Assembly (NCBI RefSeq): GCF_003260015.1
Contig: NZ_QCXS01000002.1
Location: 2,356,001 to 2,420,000 of the forward strand
Direction: 5' to 3'
DNA from: Nakamurella deserti
Lineage (GTDB): Bacteria; Actinomycetota; Actinomycetes; Mycobacteriales; Nakamurellaceae
Length of the DNA stretch: 64,000 nt
Below the pieces are notes generated by a model. The model ran no database searches. It had not been told where the DNA came from and saw nothing but the letters and a program-made list of their open reading frames with translations. How positions within the stretch are numbered: the first letter of the stretch is position 1; each line of letters opens with the position of its first letter. Positions 1 to 7,833 of this stretch are shown here, one piece after another. The position numbers were made by a program, and so were the translations under genes.

Positions 1-60
1 GCTCGCGGCGCTGCCCGGCCCGATCACCGGCACGCCCCACCTGGATTGACGAGGACTGAC

Positions 61-1059
61 ATGACGACGACGTCTGGACCGGTGTACCAACTCCGCGAAC
101 GCAACCTCGGACTCGACCTGATGCGGGTCACCGAGGCCGCCGCGCTGGCCGCGGGCCGCTGGGCCGGCCGGGGCGACAAGGAGGCCGGCGACAAGGCCGC
201 CGTCGATCAGATGCGTCAGATGCTCGCCACCGTGTCGATGCGCGGCGTGATCGTCATCGGTGAGGGCGAGAAGGACGAAGCCCCGATGCTCCACAACGAC
301 GAGGTCGTCGGCGACGGCACCGGCGCCGAGTGGGACGTCGCGGTCGATCCGGTCGACGGCACGACCCTGTTGGCCAAGGGCATGCCCAACGCCATCGCGG
401 TCATCGCCATCGCCGAGCGCGGCACCATGTTCAACCCCAAGGACGTCTTCTACATGGACAAGATCGCCGTCGGCCCCGAGGCCGTCGACGCGATCGACAT
501 CGAGGCGCCCCCGGGCGTCAACGTCCGTACGGTCGCCCGGGCGCTCGGCAAGAACCCCGAGGACATCACCGTCTGCATCCTGGACCGGCCGCGGCACTCC
601 GAGCTGGTCCGCAAGGTCCGCGCGACGGGGGCCCGGATCAAGTTCATCTCCGACGGCGACGTGGCCGGCGCGATCATGGCGGCGCGGCCGAACATCGGCG
701 TCGACCTGATGATGGGTGTCGGCGGCACCCCCGAGGGCGTCATCACCGCGTGCGCGATGCGGGCGCTGGGCGGGGCGATCCAGACCAAGCTGTGGTTCGC
801 CGACGACGCGCAGCAGCAGCGCGCCATCGACGCCGGCCACGATCTGGACCGGGTGCTGGTCACCGAGGATCTCGTCCGTACCGACAACGTGTTCATGGTC
901 GCCACCGGCATCACCGAGGGCGAGCTGCTCAACGGCGTCCGCTACACCGCGGGCGGGGCACTCACCGATTCGCTGGTGATGCGCGGCAAGTCCGGCACCG
1001 TCCGGTCGATCACCGGTGAGCACTCGCTGAAGAAGATCGCCAAGGTCACCCAGGGATAG
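61..1059 (+). CDS. glpX: Fructose-1,6-bisphosphatase class II (GlpX)
   Basis: Hydrolyses fructose-1,6-bisphosphate to fructose-6-phosphate, the committed gluconeogenic step in the cytoplasm. The 332-residue protein has the class II metal and substrate motifs: [10 protein letters not shown] at about residues 67-76, DPVDGTT at 96-102, then DRPRH, SDGDVAG and GGTPEG. Length is normal for the family. The ATG at 61 is preferred over an in-frame TTG at 46 because a GAGGA ribosome site (51-55) is well spaced for it. In mycobacteria fumarase usually follows glpX; here a hairpin and a long repeat region follow, so the gene is probably monocistronic at its 3' side. Confidence 0.95.
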   Translation: MTTTSGPVYQLRERNLGLDLMRVTEAAALAAGRWAGRGDKEAGDKAAVDQMRQMLATVSMRGVIVIGEGEKDEAPMLHNDEVVGDGTGAEWDVAVDPVDGTTLLAKGMPNAIAVIAIAERGTMFNPKDVFYMDKIAVGPEAVDAIDIEAPPGVNVRTVARALGKNPEDITVCILDRPRHSELVRKVRATGARIKFISDGDVAGAIMAARPNIGVDLMMGVGGTPEGVITACAMRALGGAIQTKLWFADDAQQQRAIDAGHDLDRVLVTEDLVRTDNVFMVATGITEGELLNGVRYTAGGALTDSLVMRGKSGTVRSITGEHSLKKIAKVTQG

Positions 1060-1066
1060 GTCGCCG

Positions 1067-1088
1067 GCCCGTCGTTCTGCCGACGGGC
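1067..1088 (+). terminator. Hairpin terminator after glpX
   Basis: GCCCGTCG (1067-1074) and CGACGGGC (1081-1088) form a perfect 8-bp stem with a 6-nt loop starting 7 bp after the glpX stop. There is no U-tract, which is common in GC-rich actinomycetes. Confidence 0.5.
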
Positions 1089-1129
1089 GGCCCCTGACGC
1101 GCAGGCCCCGCTGGCGCCGGTCGCCCGGC

Positions 1130-1813
1130 TGTCGCGGTCAGCGGACCAGCTCCGCACCCACGGCCGGCTGAGCTGGCGCGGAGCCGCAGCTGCGCGGGCC
1201 AGCGCGCCAACTCCGCGACAGGTCCCACGTCTTCGCGACACGTCCAGCCACACGGAGCTGTCGCGAAGCAGACGAAGATGTCGCGAAGTCAACTGCGGAT
1301 CAGGCCGAGTTCGCATCACCTTCGTCACCGGCGCACCCGTTGCAACTGACGCGCGGATTACGGAATCGACGCGGAGGTGGGGCTGCGCGGGCCACCCCGG
1401 CAACTCCGCGACAGGTTCGGCGACTCCGCGACATGTTCAGGCAGACGGAGCTGTCGCGAAGTGGGCGGAGTTGTTGCGAAGTCAGTTGCGGAATGAGCAG
1501 GCCGCCTGCGCACCGTCTCTGTCACCGGCGCATCCGTTGCAACCGGTGCGCGAACGACGTCGATGCGGAGCTGAAGCGGCGCCGCCGGGCCCGCTCCGCG
1601 GCAGCTTCCACCGCATTAACTCCGCGACAGGTTCGGCAACTTCGCGACGAGTCCGACCAGACGGAGCTGTCGCAAAGCCGGCCATGCTGTCGCTGAGCCG
1701 GCCGTGCCGTCCGAGCAGACGGAGCTGTCGTACCGCCCGCCAGCCTGTCGCTGAGCCCGCCGTGCCACCGCGAACCAGACGCAGCTGTCGCGACCGGCGA
1801 AGCTGTCGCGAAG
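1130..1813. repeat. CGCGACA heptamer element, three diverged ~200-bp units
   Basis: This gap holds no convincing gene. I counted 11 exact copies of CGCGACA or its complement TGTCGCG, starting at 1130, 1214, 1234, 1259, 1279, 1407, 1427, 1452, 1623, 1786 and 1804, plus several one-mismatch copies (for example 1472, 1643, 1669). They lie in three units beginning near 1209, 1402 and 1618. Each unit has two forward heptamers 20 bp apart, then, 45-46 bp after the first, an inverted heptamer; units 1 and 2 have a second inverted copy 20 bp further on. Units 1 and 2 also share a tail with CACCGGCGCAYCCGTTGCAAC. The common core is roughly ACTYCGCGACAG. Function unknown. Confidence 0.8.
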
Positions 1814-1859
1814 TCGGCCGAGCACCGCCGGACTCGGCCAGCGGGACCGCCCCGGTCCG

Positions 1860-2525
1860 CTACTCGACGCGCAGTCCGAGGCCGACGGCGAGGGCGGGTG
1901 CCAGGTCGGCGAGCTGCGCGGCGTCGACGACGGCCCCGCGGAGCGACGTGACGTCACCGGTGACGTCGAGGCTGCGCGCCCCGCGGAAGTCGACGTCGGT
2001 CAGCGTGGTGTCGTTGAGGCGCAACCGCGACACGGTCGATCCGGGGAACCGCACGCGCGTCGCCTTCAGCCCGCCGAAGTCGACGTCGGTCAGCTCGCAC
2101 CGGTCGAAGAGGACATCGGTGAGCGTGGCGAACTTCAGGTTGACGGACTCTATCCGGCACTCCACGAGGTGCACCCGCCGCCAGGTCGCTCCCGACATGC
2201 CGGTGGCGGTCAGCGCGCAACCGACCACGGTGACGTCGCGGAGGTCGACCTGGGTGAGATCGGTGCCGATCCAGCGGGACCGCCCGATCCAGCTGTCGTG
2301 CCAGCGGCTGCGGCCGAAGTCGCCGCCGGTGACGGTCATCCCCGACACCGCCGTGTCGGCGAAGCGGGTGCCGCCGGCGTCGACGCGGTCCCACGAGCCG
2401 CCCTCCCACGACGCGTGTTCGTGGTCGTCGCCGTCCAGGGGATCACGGTCCTGCGCGGTGAGCGCCCGCGCGTACGGCAGGTCGGCGAGGGCGGTGACGG
2501 CGGGGCCCGGCGCCCAGGCGGGCAT
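1860..2525 (-). CDS. Pentapeptide-repeat protein
   Basis: A 221-residue protein whose central and C-terminal parts show the five-residue periodicity of pentapeptide-repeat (A(D/N)LXX-like) beta-helices, for example segments built on FATLTD, VLFDRCELTD and VDFGGLKATRV. Such proteins are cytoplasmic right-handed quadrilateral helices; some protect DNA gyrase, most have no known role. There is no signal peptide or membrane segment. Its ATG overlaps the stop of the upstream MFS gene by one base (TGATG at 2523-2527), so translation is probably coupled. The family is clear; the function cannot be told from sequence. Confidence 0.85.
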   Translation of the reverse strand: MPAWAPGPAVTALADLPYARALTAQDRDPLDGDDHEHASWEGGSWDRVDAGGTRFADTAVSGMTVTGGDFGRSRWHDSWIGRSRWIGTDLTQVDLRDVTVVGCALTATGMSGATWRRVHLVECRIESVNLKFATLTDVLFDRCELTDVDFGGLKATRVRFPGSTVSRLRLNDTTLTDVDFRGARSLDVTGDVTSLRGAVVDAAQLADLAPALAVGLGLRVE

Positions 2526-3769
2526 CAGCGCGCCGGGTCGGCGACCGGCCGGCCGGCCGGGGTCACGACCGTCTTCGGCTCGCGCGCCCCACCCGAGATC
2601 AGGCCGGCGACGACGATCAACGCCACCACCACGAGCAGGGCGTTGAGCAGGCCGAAGTGATCGCCGAGGAAGCCCAGCAACGGCGGCCCGACGAGGAAGG
2701 CGACGTAGCCGATGGTGGCGACGGCGCTCACCCGGGCACCGGCGGTGGCCGGATCGTCCGCGGCGGCGCTCATCCCGACCGGGAAGCCCAGCGAGGCCCC
2801 GAGTCCCCAGAGCACGACGCCGACGACGGCGATCGGGGTGGGCGCGAAGATGACCACCAGCAGCCCCACCACGGCCAGCGCCGCGGTGGCCCGCAGCACC
2901 GGGACGCGGCCGTACCGGTCGAGCACCTTGACCCCGGCGATCCGGCCGATGGTCATCGCGGTGAGGAAGACACCGAGGATGAGGGCCCCGGAGGCGTTGC
3001 TGACCCCGTGACCGTCGACCATGGCCAGCGCGAGCCAGTCGTTGGCCGACCCTTCGGCGAAGGCCATGCCCAGCACGATGAGTCCGATCAGGATGGTCCG
3101 GCGGTCGCGCCAGATGGCCATCCGCTCCCGCCAGCCCGACGGCACCGCGGTGTCTCCGGAGATGACGTCCTGGTGCGGCTGCAGCCGGGTCACCGCGAAC
3201 AACGCCCCACCGACAAGCGCCACCGCGACGACCAGGATGTGCACGAGCACCGACACCCCGAGCTTCTCGGCGAGCGCGCCCAGCCCGGCGCCGGCCATGG
3301 TCCCGCCGGAGAACGCGGCGTGGAACAGCGGCATCACGGTGCGGCCGAGCGCGCGCTCGTTGGCGGCGCCCTCGACGTTCATCGACACGTCGGCGGCACC
3401 GTTGCTGGCACCGAAGACCACCAGTCCGGCGATGACCACGACAGGGTTCTCCAGGGCGGTGGCCCCGATCCCGGCGATCACCAGCCCGACCGCGGCCCCG
3501 CTGAGGGTCACCGCGATCGTGCGCCGCGGCCCGAACCGCGCCAGGACCGAGCTCGACAGCAGCAGGCCGATGATCGAACCCACCGCGATGCCGAAGACGA
3601 TCCACCCCATCTGGGCCGTGGTCGCTCCGAGCAGGTCGCGGATGTTCGGCGTCCGCGACAACCACGTCGAGATGGCCAGCCCGCACAGCGCGAAGATGAC
3701 GAACACCGCGTTGCGCCAACGGGTCAGGTCCCGACGGGTCAACGTCGTCGGCTGGGCCTGGTCGCTCAT
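2525..3769 (-). CDS. MFS transporter, YbjJ-like
   Basis: A 414-residue polytopic membrane protein of the major facilitator superfamily. About twelve hydrophobic segments are visible. The N-terminal part (STWLSRTPNIRDLLGAT, then a GxxxG-rich helix and RFGPRRT in the first cytoplasmic loop) resembles the YbjJ group, whose substrates are unknown. It lies 46 bp downstream of the alpha-glucosidase and overlaps the pentapeptide gene, so the three may be one transcript. A role in sugar or drug export is possible but not shown. The start is the first ATG of the open frame. Confidence 0.85.
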   Translation of the reverse strand: MSDQAQPTTLTRRDLTRWRNAVFVIFALCGLAISTWLSRTPNIRDLLGATTAQMGWIVFGIAVGSIIGLLLSSSVLARFGPRRTIAVTLSGAAVGLVIAGIGATALENPVVVIAGLVVFGASNGAADVSMNVEGAANERALGRTVMPLFHAAFSGGTMAGAGLGALAEKLGVSVLVHILVVAVALVGGALFAVTRLQPHQDVISGDTAVPSGWRERMAIWRDRRTILIGLIVLGMAFAEGSANDWLALAMVDGHGVSNASGALILGVFLTAMTIGRIAGVKVLDRYGRVPVLRATAALAVVGLLVVIFAPTPIAVVGVVLWGLGASLGFPVGMSAAADDPATAGARVSAVATIGYVAFLVGPPLLGFLGDHFGLLNALLVVVALIVVAGLISGGAREPKTVVTPAGRPVADPAR

Positions 3770-3815
3770 GGTGTTCCTCGTGCTCGGGTGACGCGGGTGG
3801 ACGGTGCCGGCCGGT

Positions 3816-5456
3816 TCAGGCGGTGGTGAACCAGGTGGTGGTGTTCGCGGGGATCACGCCGGGCGCGCCCGGGGTGCTGGTGACGAGCACGGTGGCACCG
3901 ACCAGCGCGGCCGGCACCGGCTCCTCGGCGTCGGTGAAGTTCGTGACGCTGACGAAGTGGTCGCCGCGGCGCAGGGCGAGGACGCCCGGGTCGGTGTCGA
4001 GCCAGCCCATCGGCCCGTCCCCGAGCCCCGCGGACCGCCGGGCGGCCAGCGCCGCCCGGTACAGGTTCAGCGTCGACGACGGGTCGGCGTCCTGGACCTC
4101 GGCGGTCTGGGTGGCCCAGTCGGCCGGCTGCGGCAGCCACGGGGTGCCGCCCGGGCCGAAGCCGAACGGCGCCTCGGTACCCGACCACGGCAGCGGCACA
4201 CGGCAACCGTCGCGGCCGATCCGCTCGCCGTTCGTCCGGGCGAAGATCGGGTCCTGCCGGAGCGCGCCGGGGATGTCCTCGACCTCCTCCAGTCCCAGCT
4301 CCTCACCCTGGTAGACGTAGGCGCCGCCGGGCAGCGCCAGCGTCAGCAGGGTGCCGGCCGTGGCGCGGGCCAGGCCGACGTCGCCGCCGCCGAAGCGGGT
4401 GCGGTGCCGGGTGACGTCGTGGTTGGACAGCACCCAGGTCGCCGGCGCACCGACGCTGCGAAGCTCCTCGAGGGTCTTGTCCACGACCTTCCGGACGGCG
4501 TCGGCGTCCCAGCCGGCCACCAGGTAGTCGAAGTTGAACGCGGTGTGCAGCTCGTCGGGCCGCAGGTACTGGGCGAAGCGGTCGGGGTTGGGCACCCACG
4601 CCTCGCCGCAGAACACCCGGTCGCCGGCGTATTCGTCCAGGACCTTGCGCCAGCCGCGGTAGATGTCGTGCACGCCGTCGCGGTCCCAGTGCGGGTGGTC
4701 GCCCACGTTCTCCGCGGTCAGCAGGTGGCCGCCCGGCATGTCCGGCAGGTCCGGGTCCTTGACCATGCCGTGGGCGACGTCGATGCGGAAGCCGTCGACG
4801 CCGAGGTCGAGCCAGAACCGCAGGATGTCGTGGAACTCGGCGACGACCTCATCGTTGGTCCAGTCCAGGTCGGGCTGCTCCGGGGCGAACAGGTGCAGGT
4901 ACCAGCTGCCGTCCTCGACGCGGGTCCACGCCGGACCGCCGAAGTTGGACTCCCAGTTGTTCGGCGGCAGCTCGCCGTGCTCGCCGCGGCCGTCCCGGAA
5001 GATGTAGCGCGCCCGCTCCGGACTGCCCGGACCGGCGGCCAACGCCGCCTGGAACCAGACGTGCCGGTACGACGTGTGGTTGGGGACGAGGTCGACGACG
5101 ACCCGCAGGCCGGCGTCGTGCGCCTCGGTGATCATGGCCGTCGCGTCGGCCAGGGTGCCGAAGACGGGATCGACGTCGCGGTAGTCGGCGACGTCGTAGC
5201 CGGCGTCGGCCTGCGGCGACGGGTAGAACGGGCTCAGCCAGATCGCGTCGACACCCAGGTCGGCGAGGTAGCCGATCTTGCCGCGCACCCCGTTCAGGTC
5301 GCCCATGCCGTCGCCGTCGGAGTCGGCGAAGCTGCGCGGATAGATCTGGTAGATCACCGCGGAGCGCCACCACGGGGCGGTCGGGCCGCCCGTGGGCTGT
5401 GCGTCGGCGGTCGTCCGGGAGTCGGCCGGGGCGGGCGCGGTGGTGGTGACGGACAC
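3816..5456 (-). CDS. GH13 alpha-glucosidase
   Basis: A cytoplasmic glycoside hydrolase family 13 enzyme of the oligo-1,6-glucosidase/alpha-glucosidase type, releasing glucose from imported alpha-glucosides. From the chosen start it has 546 residues. The catalytic (beta/alpha)8 motifs are intact: nucleophile Asp about 226 in GFRIDVAHG, acid/base Glu about 285 in FCGEAWV, and Asp about 347 in LSNHDVTRH. I chose GTG at 5456 because GAGAGGA sits 7 nt upstream and the next ~25 residues are only a Thr/Ala-rich leader; an in-frame ATG at 5600 would add 48 unlikely residues and overlap the operator region. Divergent from a LacI regulator with two palindromic sites between them. Exact substrate (maltose, isomaltose, sucrose) is not resolved. 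Confidence 0.93.
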   Translation of the reverse strand: MSVTTTAPAPADSRTTADAQPTGGPTAPWWRSAVIYQIYPRSFADSDGDGMGDLNGVRGKIGYLADLGVDAIWLSPFYPSPQADAGYDVADYRDVDPVFGTLADATAMITEAHDAGLRVVVDLVPNHTSYRHVWFQAALAAGPGSPERARYIFRDGRGEHGELPPNNWESNFGGPAWTRVEDGSWYLHLFAPEQPDLDWTNDEVVAEFHDILRFWLDLGVDGFRIDVAHGMVKDPDLPDMPGGHLLTAENVGDHPHWDRDGVHDIYRGWRKVLDEYAGDRVFCGEAWVPNPDRFAQYLRPDELHTAFNFDYLVAGWDADAVRKVVDKTLEELRSVGAPATWVLSNHDVTRHRTRFGGGDVGLARATAGTLLTLALPGGAYVYQGEELGLEEVEDIPGALRQDPIFARTNGERIGRDGCRVPLPWSGTEAPFGFGPGGTPWLPQPADWATQTAEVQDADPSSTLNLYRAALAARRSAGLGDGPMGWLDTDPGVLALRRGDHFVSVTNFTDAEEPVPAALVGATVLVTSTPGAPGVIPANTTTWFTTA

Positions 5457-5567
5457 GGAGCGGTCCTCTCGTCCTCGGGTGGGGCTCAGGCGGGCGGATG
5501 GTCGACGAGCCGGGGCAGTGGTCGGCCGCACCGCACCGGTCGGGCGCACGATGCTGGTCTCTCGATT

Positions 5568-5578
5568 AAAACGGTTCA
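5568..5578. promoter_or_regulatory. Imperfect LacI-type operator
   Basis: AAAACGGTTCA shares the AACGGTT core with the perfect site centred 77 bp away. It lies about 110 bp before the alpha-glucosidase start, in or near its promoter. It is probably bound by the adjacent LacI protein. Confidence 0.55.
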
Positions 5579-5644
5579 CAGCTCGACCGGTCAAGTCCAT
5601 CCGCGCAGGCTTGTCAAGCCCCTCCAGGCCGTCGTAAAGTCGAT

Positions 5645-5655
5645 TTAACGGTTAA
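5645..5655. promoter_or_regulatory. Palindromic LacI-type operator
   Basis: TTAACGGTTAA is a perfect odd-centred palindrome about 50 bp upstream of the lacI-type gene at 5704. This is one of the few AT-rich spots nearby. Placement between divergent lacI and glucosidase genes suggests autoregulation and co-repression, possibly with looping to the site at 5568-5578. Confidence 0.65.
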
Positions 5656-5703
5656 CCCCGCGATCGCTCCGCATCCGTCCCGACCTCAGGAACGCCACTC
5701 CCC

Positions 5704-6771
5704 ATGCCCCGCCGGATCACCGCACGCGCCTCGCTGACCACCGTCGCCGCCGAGCTCGGGGTGTCCACCGCCACGGTGTCCAACGTCTACAACCGCCCGG
5801 AGAAGGTCTCTCCGGAGCTACGCCGGCGCGTGCTGGCCGCCGCCGAACGGCAGGGCTACGCCGGACCCGACCCGGCGGCCCGCCAACTCAGCCGCGGCCG
5901 TACCGACACCCTGGGACTGCTGTTCACCGGCGAGCTGTCCTACGCGTTCAAGGACCCCGCCGCGGTCGCGTTCCTCGAGGGGCTGTCGTCCAGCTGCCAG
6001 ACCGCCGAACTGAACCTGCTGATCATCTCGGCCGAGTCGACCAGTCACCGCAGCGGCGCCGTGGGCAACGCCATCGTGGACGGCTTCGTGGTCTACGCGG
6101 TCGGCGACGACGACCCCCACTTCCGCCAGATCATCGACCGTCAGCTGCCGACGGTCGTGGTGGACTCCCCCCGCCACACCCCGGGCGTCGACTGGGTCGG
6201 GCCCGACGACCGGGCCGGCGCGCGGGCGCTCGGGGAGGTGCTGGTCAGGATGGGCCACCGCCGCATCGGCGCGATCGCCGCCGGCACCGGTGGACAGTCG
6301 TTCAGCGGCCCCGCCGACGACGTCGCCTTCGGCCCGGCGGCCGCCTCGGTGTTCCAGGACCGGGCGCGCGGGCTGCGGGACGCCCTGGCCGTCGTCGGAG
6401 TCACCGACCTGCCGGTGGAGCTGCGGCCGGCGAACACCGTCGCCGACGGCGTCAGTGCCTGCCACGCCCTGTTGGACCGGCGCCCGGACCTGACCGCGGT
6501 GTGCGCCCTGATGGACGTGATGGCCCTCGGGGCGCTGGAGGCGGCGGCCGCCCGCGGCCTGTCGGTCCCCGGCGATCTGACCGTCACCGGCTACGACGAC
6601 ATCCCCCGGGCGGCCGCCATCGGCCTGACCACGGTCAGCCAGCCGCTGGTGGACAAGGGACGCATCGCCGGGGAGCTGTACCTGAGCCACCGGCGGGGCG
6701 CGGCACCACGCCGCCGTGTGCTGCCCACGCACGTGCAGCTGCGCGCGTCCAGCGGCCCGGCCCGCGCCTGA
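5704..6771 (+). CDS. LacI-family transcriptional regulator
   Basis: A 355-residue repressor with an N-terminal LacI helix-turn-helix (LTTVAAELGVSTATVSNVYN, about residues 11-30) and a periplasmic-binding-protein-like sensor domain ending in a VLPT-type C-terminus. It probably represses the divergent alpha-glucosidase through the TTAACGGTTAA-type operators and responds to an alpha-glucoside or its product. It is clearly paralogous to the second LacI protein of this window (55498-56574): both share the YNRPE, GPDPxAR and VAFLEGL segments. Ligand not determined. Confidence 0.92.
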   Translation: MPRRITARASLTTVAAELGVSTATVSNVYNRPEKVSPELRRRVLAAAERQGYAGPDPAARQLSRGRTDTLGLLFTGELSYAFKDPAAVAFLEGLSSSCQTAELNLLIISAESTSHRSGAVGNAIVDGFVVYAVGDDDPHFRQIIDRQLPTVVVDSPRHTPGVDWVGPDDRAGARALGEVLVRMGHRRIGAIAAGTGGQSFSGPADDVAFGPAAASVFQDRARGLRDALAVVGVTDLPVELRPANTVADGVSACHALLDRRPDLTAVCALMDVMALGALEAAAARGLSVPGDLTVTGYDDIPRAAAIGLTTVSQPLVDKGRIAGELYLSHRRGAAPRRRVLPTHVQLRASSGPARA

Positions 6772-6814
6772 CCATCCGCGTGCGTCACCACGGGCCACCT
6801 GCCAGGCTCGGTGG

Positions 6815-7399
6815 ATGAGCGACGCCAAGGACGATCTGCACCACTATCTCCTCGCAGGACGGGAGGCGCTGCTGTGGAAGCTGGACGGCCTGTCCGACTA
6901 CGACGTCCGGCGGCCGATCACGCCGACCGGCACCAACCTGCTGGGCCTGGTCAAGCACGTGGCAGGCACCTCGGTGGACTACCTGGGCCTGGTCTTCGGC
7001 CGGCCGTTCGGTGAGCCCTCACGGGGACTGGGCGAGGACGACGAGGACAACGCCGACATGTGGGCGACGGCGGACGAGTCTCGGGCGGACCTGCTGGCGT
7101 ACTGGCACCGGGCGTGGGCGCACGCGGACGCGACCGTGGCCGCCCTCGATCTCGACGCCACCGGCACCGTGCCGTGGTGGCCGCCGGACCGGGCGACGGT
7201 GACGCTGCACCGGGTGCTGGTGCACGTGGCGACCGAGGTGCACCGGCACGCCGGCCACGCCGACATCGTCCGCGAGACGATCGACGGCACCGCCGGTCTG
7301 CGGGACAGCGCGTCGAACCTGCCCGACCGGCAACCGGACTGGTGGGAGCGCTACCGGAACCGGCTCGAGGACACCGCCCGCCGCTTCCGCGACCAGTAG
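6815..7399 (+). CDS. DUF664 / DinB-like protein
   Basis: A 194-residue protein of the DUF664 (DinB-like four-helix) family. The diagnostic TNLLGLVKHVAG segment near residue 50 and the HVATEVHRHAGHAD segment near residue 145 supply the conserved histidines expected to hold a metal. Some relatives are thiol-dependent S-transferases using mycothiol or bacillithiol; the activity here is not known. The ATG at 6815 is chosen because this residue begins the conserved fold. The gene runs in the same direction as the LacI gene 43 bp upstream and converges on the VOC gene. Confidence 0.85.
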   Translation: MSDAKDDLHHYLLAGREALLWKLDGLSDYDVRRPITPTGTNLLGLVKHVAGTSVDYLGLVFGRPFGEPSRGLGEDDEDNADMWATADESRADLLAYWHRAWAHADATVAALDLDATGTVPWWPPDRATVTLHRVLVHVATEVHRHAGHADIVRETIDGTAGLRDSASNLPDRQPDWWERYRNRLEDTARRFRDQ

Positions 7400-7417
7400 C
7401 TCACCGCAGGCACCGGC

Positions 7418-7792
7418 TCACTGCACGCACAGGCAGAACGGATGTCCGGCCGGGTCCAGGAACGCCCGGAAGCCCGCGCCCTCGGCGCCGTGCACGCGGG
7501 TGGCTCCGAGCCGCACCGCGAACGCCTCGGACTCGTCCAGGTCGTCGACGTCGAAGTCGATGTGCAGCTGCTGCGGGACCGCGGGATCGGGCCAGGTCGG
7601 TGCAACCAGGTCGGGCGCGAGCTGGAAGGCCAGGCCCGGGCCGCCGGGGCCCCGCACGGTCACCCAGTCGTCCTCGGAGCGCACGACGTCCCAGCCGAGC
7701 AGCTCTGCGTAGAAGGTCGCCGACGCCATCGGGTCGGGCGTGTCGAGCACGGTGAGGTCGAAGCCGACGCGGGGCTTCCGGGGAGCGTTCAT
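7418..7792 (-). CDS. VOC-superfamily (glyoxalase-like) protein
   Basis: A 124-residue single-domain vicinal-oxygen-chelate protein. It begins with FDLTVLDTPDPMASATFYAE, the usual first beta-alpha unit, and ends with FLDPAGHPFCL, the usual final strand. Relatives include glyoxalase I, dioxygenases and antibiotic-binding proteins; the active-site set is too variable to assign a substrate. It converges with the DUF664 gene (18 bp apart) and starts about 40 bp after the DUF445 stop on the same strand. Confidence 0.85.
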   Translation of the reverse strand: MNAPRKPRVGFDLTVLDTPDPMASATFYAELLGWDVVRSEDDWVTVRGPGGPGLAFQLAPDLVAPTWPDPAVPQQLHIDFDVDDLDESEAFAVRLGATRVHGAEGAGFRAFLDPAGHPFCLCVQ

Positions 7793-7833
7793 GCCGGAAT
7801 CCTGCCCACCCCCGACGGTCCCGGCAACCGGGT

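Noticed and set aside
2-49. Frame open from the window edge ending in TGA at 47-49, possible 3' end of an upstream gene.
   Set aside because: Only 15 codons are visible and none is recognisable; it cannot be told from chance.
1340-2646. Arg/Ser/Pro-rich open frames across the post-glpX gap.
   Set aside because: They follow the repeat units and run antisense through the pentapeptide gene, with no ribosome site or family resemblance.
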